Shown here piece after piece: positions 21,055 to 24,694 of a DNA stretch of 24,694 nt. The DNA lies in the NCBI GenBank assembly GCA_037441525.1, contig JBBISA010000060.1:1-24694 (forward strand), written 5' to 3'. The notes under the pieces were generated by a model. The model was not told the origin of the DNA, searched no databases, and was given only the letters and a program-made list of their open reading frames with translations. This DNA comes from SKVR01 sp037441525 (GTDB taxonomy: Bacteria; Bacteroidota; Bacteroidia; Bacteroidales; UBA7960). Numbering within the stretch: the first letter of the stretch is position 1; every line of letters starts with the position of its first letter. The translations under genes and the position numbers were made by a program.

Positions 21055-22853
21055 ATGAGAATACAAGTAGGCATACACCCGAGTACATCGGCAGATATTA
21101 TAGTAGGGACAAAGAGCTTTACTATTAAAGGATTGAATGGCTTAATTAATTACACATCGTTAAAGCGTGTTGCTATATTACGTAATAATGTAAGTAGAGT
21201 GTTTGTAATTGCCCCTCCTGTTTTAAATTTTTCATTTACTTTGCTAAATGGTATTTATACTATTGATTTAACGGGTTTAATAGATTTTAACTTTCAATCT
21301 TCTGACAAAATAGAGGCGGAAATCGAATTAGCGGATAAACAAGACGCTATTGAGACAAAAATAGACCTTATTAAAATAGGTGTCGATTCTCTATCAGATA
21401 ATAGGATAAAATATACTTATAATATTACTACAATATTTGGAAATATAGTTACTTTTTTTCCTACAGCAAATGGAATTGTGTCATCAATAGAAGGTATAAC
21501 CATACAGCAAATATTTAAGAATGGAGTATTACAATCTTTGCCTTTCATTGTTATTCCTGGAGATATTATAAAAGTAAAGTATACAGAAAACCCTCCACGA
21601 ACTATTTCTTTTGTTGTTTATTTGGTTTCTCAACAATTTTCGGCTATTCAAAATTCAAATTACTCATCGTTTCTAGAGTTATATGGCGCTGTATTCGGAG
21701 TAGTTTCTTCAACTTTAAATAAAACTTTATTGTTCGCAAGACAGGGAGGCACCGTTATTTCTAATAGCGATTTGTCAGTAGAAAAAGTAATATCGCCAAC
21801 TGATTTGATTGGAGTTTATAACTTTTCTTCGGCTTTATCTAATGCGTATCCTGTTTGGGAAAAGTTTAATATTTTAGAAATAAATAAATATTTATTTTTT
21901 ACNNNNNNNNNNNNNNNNNNNNNNNNNNNNNNNNNNNNNNNNNNNNNNNNNNNNNNNNNNNNNNNNNNNNNNNNNNNNNNNNNNNNNNNNNNNNNNNNNN
22001 NNATCCTGTTTGGGAAAAGTTTAATATTTTAGAAATAAATAAATATTTATTTTTTACTGGATTAGTCAGAACCGCACTGTATAGATATGATCCAGTTCTG
22101 AAGACTTTAACAACCATAACAATCAAATCAATAAGGAACTTTATCAAAGTTCAAACATCTGGTGGTATTGTTAATATTTACGTTGCCACAACTACAGGCT
22201 TATGGAAATATAATCCCGAAACAGGATTTGAAACTCTTATAGATTCAACTGCTATTTCCTGTGTATTTTGGCATCCATCTTTAAATAAAATATATTCTTT
22301 TGTTGCTGGATTTTGTAGAGTATATAATGCAGATAATGATAATTTGTTAACAACTATAACATTGCCAAATGCAAGTAATTTTGCATTTGTTCAATTCTCC
22401 CAATTGTCAAATAGAATATTAGCTTTAAACCCTCTTCAAATTGGCTTTAATTTAATTACTATAATAAATACCACAACTGATATAGTAGAAGCTAATCGGT
22501 CAATTGGGAATATCATGATAGGTTCTTCGGGTTTAATGGTTTCCAATAACCATTTTTATTTCGGGAATTCAACTAATAGTTCAATAGGGTATTTAAACAT
22601 AACAACACTTCCAGCGTCTGTAAGTAGTATTTTTGTACCAGCAGGGCCTCATTATATATTCGAACATGGAAATTATATTTATGTTTCATGTTACACAAGT
22701 AACAAAGTTGTGATTATTGATAATAGCAATCAAGTTGTCTCAACATTAGAGGTTGAACCTGGCCCAGGAGTTATTTTTTATGATTCTATCAGGAATTTGA
22801 TTATTGTATTGTGTCAGCTTGGTAATTCAGTTCACCAAATAATACCATATTAA
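21055..22853 (+). CDS. Tail fibre / receptor-binding protein with beta-propeller-like C-terminus, interrupted by a false gap
   Basis: The gene runs from ATG 21055 into a 100-N gap, and the frame after the gap ends at TAA 22851-22853. Collapsing the gap plus the 55-bp duplicated flank gives one open frame of 547 residues with no stop, so I treat it as a single gene. The first 280 residues are polar and beta-rich (LKRVAILRNNVSRVF, GIYTIDLTGLIDFN, NNGVLQ-like segments), like a fibre shaft. The rest has repeated W/Y-x-x-Y/N-P-x-x-x-x-x-x-T-L blades (LWKYNPETGFETLID, VRTALYRYDPVLKTLTTI, VVIIDNSNQVVSTLEVEPG), typical of YncE/NHL-like beta-propellers. It is probably the host-range determinant. Base composition is AT-rich (18/60 G+C at 21181-21240). 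Confidence 0.78.
21848..22057. other. Assembly gap flanked by a 55-bp exact duplication
   Basis: A run of 100 N covers 21903-22002. The 55 bases before it (21848-21902) are identical to the 55 after it (22003-22057). This is the signature of two contigs overlapping by an assembler k-mer of 55 joined with an arbitrary 100-N spacer, rather than missing sequence. Removing one copy and the gap (155 bp) restores the reading frame. Confidence 0.9.
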
Positions 22854-22854
22854 A

Positions 22855-23049
22855 ATGTATTTAAAAATTGATAAAAACGGAGAGATACTAAGGACATCAA
22901 TTTTAGACTATGGGGACGGAGCTATATTATTTGATTTTAATGAAGATGTCTTTAAACGCCCCTCAAAATATAGAGTTGAAAATAATGTGTTAACTGTGAG
23001 AGAAGATTATGTTGAGACAACTTTTCAAAATCCGGAAATTCCAGAATAG
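22855..23049 (+). CDS. Small hypothetical protein at the end of the tail operon
   Basis: 64 residues, beginning MYLKIDKNGEILRTSILDYG, with FDFNEDVFKRPSKYRVENNVL and a polar end. The start follows the fibre stop by 1 bp, so it is translationally linked to it. Short proteins after a fibre gene are often fibre chaperones or accessory caps, but this one shows no diagnostic motif. It is rich in charged and aromatic residues with no membrane segment. Confidence 0.65.
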   Translation: MYLKIDKNGEILRTSILDYGDGAILFDFNEDVFKRPSKYRVENNVLTVREDYVETTFQNPEIPE

Positions 23050-23073
23050 ATTACAATGATAGTAGTAATTGGG

Positions 23074-23128
23074 AACACCACGACAGAGGCATTAAAGCCT
23101 CTGTCGTGGTGTTATGGCACCGCTTTTT
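23074..23128 (+). terminator. 17-bp perfect inverted repeat plus overlapping terminator-like hairpin
   Basis: 23074-23090 and 23097-23113 are perfect 17-base inverted arms (first arm begins AACACCACGAC) around a 6-nt loop ATTAAA. No T-run follows the second arm directly. A smaller hairpin overlaps its 3' arm: GGTG 23108-23111 pairs with CACC 23118-23121 and is followed by GCTTTTT. The two structures are mutually exclusive. It lies 25 bp after the last tail gene and before a convergent gene, so a terminator role for the tail operon is likely. Confidence 0.6.
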
Positions 23129-23180
23129 GTGAGAGAATGCAAATATAAAAATAGAAGGTTTAAGTTTAGCGCTTATCTTA

Positions 23181-23729
23181 TTAGTGTTCCCATTTTAAAC
23201 CTGAGGTTTCAAATTCGAAGTGTTTTTCGCCTTCATTAAAAAAGGTTGCTCCTATTAAGACTTTATTTGCCCCCTTGATTTTGTTTATAAAATCATCAGC
23301 ATCTTGTATGAATATTATGTCCACGCTTCCATCTGTCGCAGACAGATAGGTGTATTTTGATATCGTATTGTCGTCAAATTTTGCTCTAATAGGCAGTGTA
23401 CCCATAACATCTGTCATGAATTGGCCTTTTGAAATCCTTAGGACTACTTCATTTCCTTTTCCCATGTTTCTTATGGTTATTTTTAGCATTGAACCACCAT
23501 TATAGGGGAAATCAAAACTTACTTTATTGATAGATGTATTGTTGGCAAAATAGCGAGGAGTATTGTCCATTTTATCTACATCTTCGGTGTATTTCCAAGT
23601 AGTTGTTTCAGTTGCTGTTTCATCTTCGTTAATGGGATTGGCATCAGAACCAGAACTTACGTTAACAATTATAGCCAGGGCTATTATGGCTATAAAAACA
23701 ATGGCAATCCATTTAAATGTGTTTTTCAT
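23181..23729 (-). CDS. Membrane-anchored envelope protein, accessory (moron) gene
   Basis: 182 residues. A Lys-containing start (MKNTFKW) precedes a 20-residue hydrophobic helix (IAIVFIAIIALAIIVNVSSG), an uncleaved anchor or signal; then a Thr/Glu-rich linker and a domain of W-K-Y-x-x-D-V-D-K-M, FDFPYNGGSMLKITIRN, VVLRISKGQF, RAKFDDN and FEFETSGLKW. The same motif order occurs in small envelope proteins in Gram-negative bacteria and their phages; I do not recall a proven function. It is on the opposite strand from the tail operon with its own promoter, typical of a moron expressed from the prophage, possibly altering the host envelope. Confidence 0.65.
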   Translation of the reverse strand: MKNTFKWIAIVFIAIIALAIIVNVSSGSDANPINEDETATETTTWKYTEDVDKMDNTPRYFANNTSINKVSFDFPYNGGSMLKITIRNMGKGNEVVLRISKGQFMTDVMGTLPIRAKFDDNTISKYTYLSATDGSVDIIFIQDADDFINKIKGANKVLIGATFFNEGEKHFEFETSGLKWEH

Positions 23730-23751
23730 GGTTGTTAGTTTAAGATTTATA

Positions 23752-23792
23752 AATAAGATAATTACAAATTTAAAAAGCCTGCTGATAAAAAC
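23752..23792 (-). promoter_or_regulatory. Candidate promoter of the moron gene
   Basis: On the minus strand TAAATTTG (23772-23765) matches the -7 consensus TAnnTTTG, and GTTG lies 19 bp upstream, close to the -33 TTTG consensus. A start about 23757 would give a leader of about 27 nt before the ATG at 23729. The boxes fall inside the terminator hairpin of the gene upstream. Confidence 0.5.
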
Positions 23793-23809
23793 AACAGGCT
23801 TTTTAAATT
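23767..23809 (-). terminator. Intrinsic terminator, 15-bp perfect stem
   Basis: 23767-23781 and 23795-23809 form perfect 15-base arms (containing AAAAAGCCTG and CAGGCTTTTT) around a 13-nt loop. On the minus strand it starts at the stop codon of the 68-residue gene and ends in a T-run, so it closes the Rha-like operon. It could also work on the plus strand. Confidence 0.85.
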
Positions 23810-24014
23810 ACGACAACATCTTTTCTGAGACTTCTATATCTGGCATCATGTTTTTTAAAAGGTCTATAATAAGTCCTCTGGGTTTATTCCCTGTTACCGA
23901 TTCGGTTAATAACAGGTCTAGCAAATCGTCATACATTCCTTGCCATACTTCTATGGGGCTAGTCTCATCAGTGTCAACTTTTATTGTAAAGCCATTGTCT
24001 GAGAAAATTACCAT
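23808..24014 (-). CDS. Small acidic hypothetical protein
   Basis: 68 residues (start MVIFSDNGFTIKVDTDETSP), then IEVWQGMYDDLLDLLLTESV and RGLIIDLLKNMMPD. It is acidic, helical and has no membrane or signal segment. It follows the Rha-like gene by 2 bp on the same strand and ends at the terminator, so it is the second gene of a two-gene unit. I do not recognise a family; its partner gene suggests a role in phage regulation or anti-repression. Confidence 0.6.
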   Translation of the reverse strand: MVIFSDNGFTIKVDTDETSPIEVWQGMYDDLLDLLLTESVTGNKPRGLIIDLLKNMMPDIEVSEKMLS

Positions 24015-24016
24015 AG

Positions 24017-24613
24017 CTAAGCCCTCCCATCTTTAATTTGACTAAAATAACCTTCGTTGCGGAGTTTGCGGCTTCCGTGCATTACAATGTCAAGGCCTGA
24101 TTTTGAACAGAACCATGCAGGATGCGTATTGCCATACAGCCATATTTTTGCGCTCATACCGGAGGGTATTTTGCGGGCAATTTGCCCGGAACCGGTTTTA
24201 ACCTTCATGTTTAAAAGAATATCATTAAGGCTGTACCAGTCTTTTTCATCAATAATTATATGGCGTATATTATCGCCTAATATATTAACAAAGTCGAAAG
24301 CTAAGTGACGCGCGTCAATAATTGGTGAAAAGGTGGGCTCTTTTTTGATAGGAGCAATTCTTGTTTGTTGGTTTTGTGCTATTAAGTTGGTTAAATTGGT
24401 CATGGCGCCAATTAGGGTACCAACACCGCTCTCAAGCATTTCAATACGGCGGCCGTATTCCTGATGCACTTTAATAGCATCGTGCTCCAACGCCTCCCAA
24501 CGCAAAACCAATTTCGCGCGGGCTTCGTCGTTAAACTTGGTGGCTACGTATAACCATTCGGTTTTAGTGAGATAATAATATGGCTCCTTCTTTTTGCCGC
24601 CATATTGTAACAT
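24017..24613 (-). CDS. Rha-like phage regulatory protein, possibly N-terminally truncated
   Basis: 198 residues. The start EPYYYLTKTEWLYVATKFND and EARAKLVLRWEALE matches the C-terminal part of the Rha (phage regulatory protein) domain, in which a Y-x-L-T-x-x-(G/E)-(F/W) strand precedes a helix ending in W/F-x-x-(L/M)-E. The usual first 50-60 residues of that domain are missing; the reading frame upstream stays open only to a stop near 24677, without an ATG. A coiled helix (RRIEMLESGVGTLIGAMTNL) follows, then a second domain with HLAFDFVNILG, WYSLNDILLNMKVKTGSGQI and GNTHPAWFCSKSGLDIVMHG, like the C-terminal DNA-binding region of phage antirepressors. Either a natural short form or a remnant. 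Confidence 0.6.
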   Translation of the reverse strand: MLQYGGKKKEPYYYLTKTEWLYVATKFNDEARAKLVLRWEALEHDAIKVHQEYGRRIEMLESGVGTLIGAMTNLTNLIAQNQQTRIAPIKKEPTFSPIIDARHLAFDFVNILGDNIRHIIIDEKDWYSLNDILLNMKVKTGSGQIARKIPSGMSAKIWLYGNTHPAWFCSKSGLDIVMHGSRKLRNEGYFSQIKDGRA

Positions 24614-24621
24614 TAGGGCAT

Positions 24622-24652
24622 AAAAAAAGCCCTTTACGCAATGTAGCAGGGC
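24622..24652 (-). terminator. Terminator or attenuator upstream of the Rha-like gene
   Basis: On the minus strand GCCCT (24652-24648) can pair with AGGGC (24633-24629), followed by T7 (24628-24622). A short frame ATG CTG CCC TGC TAC ATT GCG TAA overlaps the stem in the 5' part. It ends 9 bp before the ATG at 24613, so it is either the terminator of an upstream gene outside the window or an attenuator in the leader. Confidence 0.5.
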
Positions 24653-24694
24653 AGCATTATCTTTGTTTAACCTTTAACAATAGTAATTATGAGT

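Noticed and set aside
22344..22853. A separate 169-codon gene starting at TTG
   Set aside because: It is the downstream part of the fibre gene, cut by the artefactual gap; the frame is continuous with 21055 after collapse.
21055..23049. Diversity-generating retroelement around the fibre gene
   Set aside because: No reverse transcriptase, template repeat or adenine-biased variable repeat is visible in the window; the 55-bp duplication is explained by contig overlap.
1..24694. Similar words AATGCTGCC near both window ends
   Set aside because: A 9-base match on opposite strands without extension; not enough to call terminal repeats or attachment sites.
1..24694. CRISPR array or tRNA gene
   Set aside because: No regularly spaced direct repeats with unique spacers and no cloverleaf-like sequence were found; the repeats present are tandem 11-12 bp elements.

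Overview
The window holds most of the structural half of a Mu-like (transposable, contractile-tailed) prophage of a Bacteroidota host. The Mu-like call rests on a DUF935-type portal, a MuF head protein, a GpG-like virion morphogenesis protein, a gp28-type large terminase, a ClpP-type protease/scaffold, and a baseplate series in Mu order. The host call rests on the Bacteroidota versions of sheath, LysM and fibre-adaptor proteins, the mostly AT-rich start regions with few Shine-Dalgarno motifs, and TAnnTTTG -7 boxes. No transposase, repressor or integrase is present, so the early region and both phage ends must lie outside. Family names come from recognising the translated sequences by eye; no search was run.

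Layout. (1) 1-372: non-coding control-like region with phased TTTAA cores, three 12-bp GGTTACAATTTA repeats and a -7 box, leading into a small regulator-like gene (373-585, +). (2) 594-6832, minus strand: read from the right, small terminase, large terminase, gp36-like protein, portal, MuF with a toxin-like C-terminus, GpG-like protein and an unknown protein. (3) 6833-7030: divergent intergenic region. (4) 7031-16497, plus: protease/scaffold, major capsid, small acidic/lysine-rich protein, sheath, tube, frameshifting tail chaperone, tape measure, and baseplate genes. (5) 16494-17834, plus: lysis cassette (amidase, membrane coiled-coil protein, probable u-spanin). (6) 17906-23049, plus: LysM-like protein, baseplate J-like protein, gp48-like protein, fibre adaptor, a beta-propeller-like tail fibre and a small distal gene. 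(7) 23074-24694: inverted repeats and three minus-strand accessory genes (membrane-anchored moron, a small unknown, and a Rha-like protein).

The minus-strand block packages DNA and builds the portal vertex. The plus-strand block builds the capsid, tail and baseplate and lyses the cell. Tight ATGA/TGATG overlaps from 14715 to 17326 suggest translational coupling.

Most notable points: a tail-chaperone -1 frameshift with a T TTT TTC slippery site and an 80-codon extension; a BECR/CdiA-type nuclease-like domain fused to MuF; 11-bp phased TTTAAACAGC repeats placed in sense orientation just upstream of four start codons; a 100-N gap that is almost certainly false, because 55 identical bases flank it and collapsing it restores one 547-codon fibre gene; and an almost unchanged 95-bp duplication inside the LysM-like gene.
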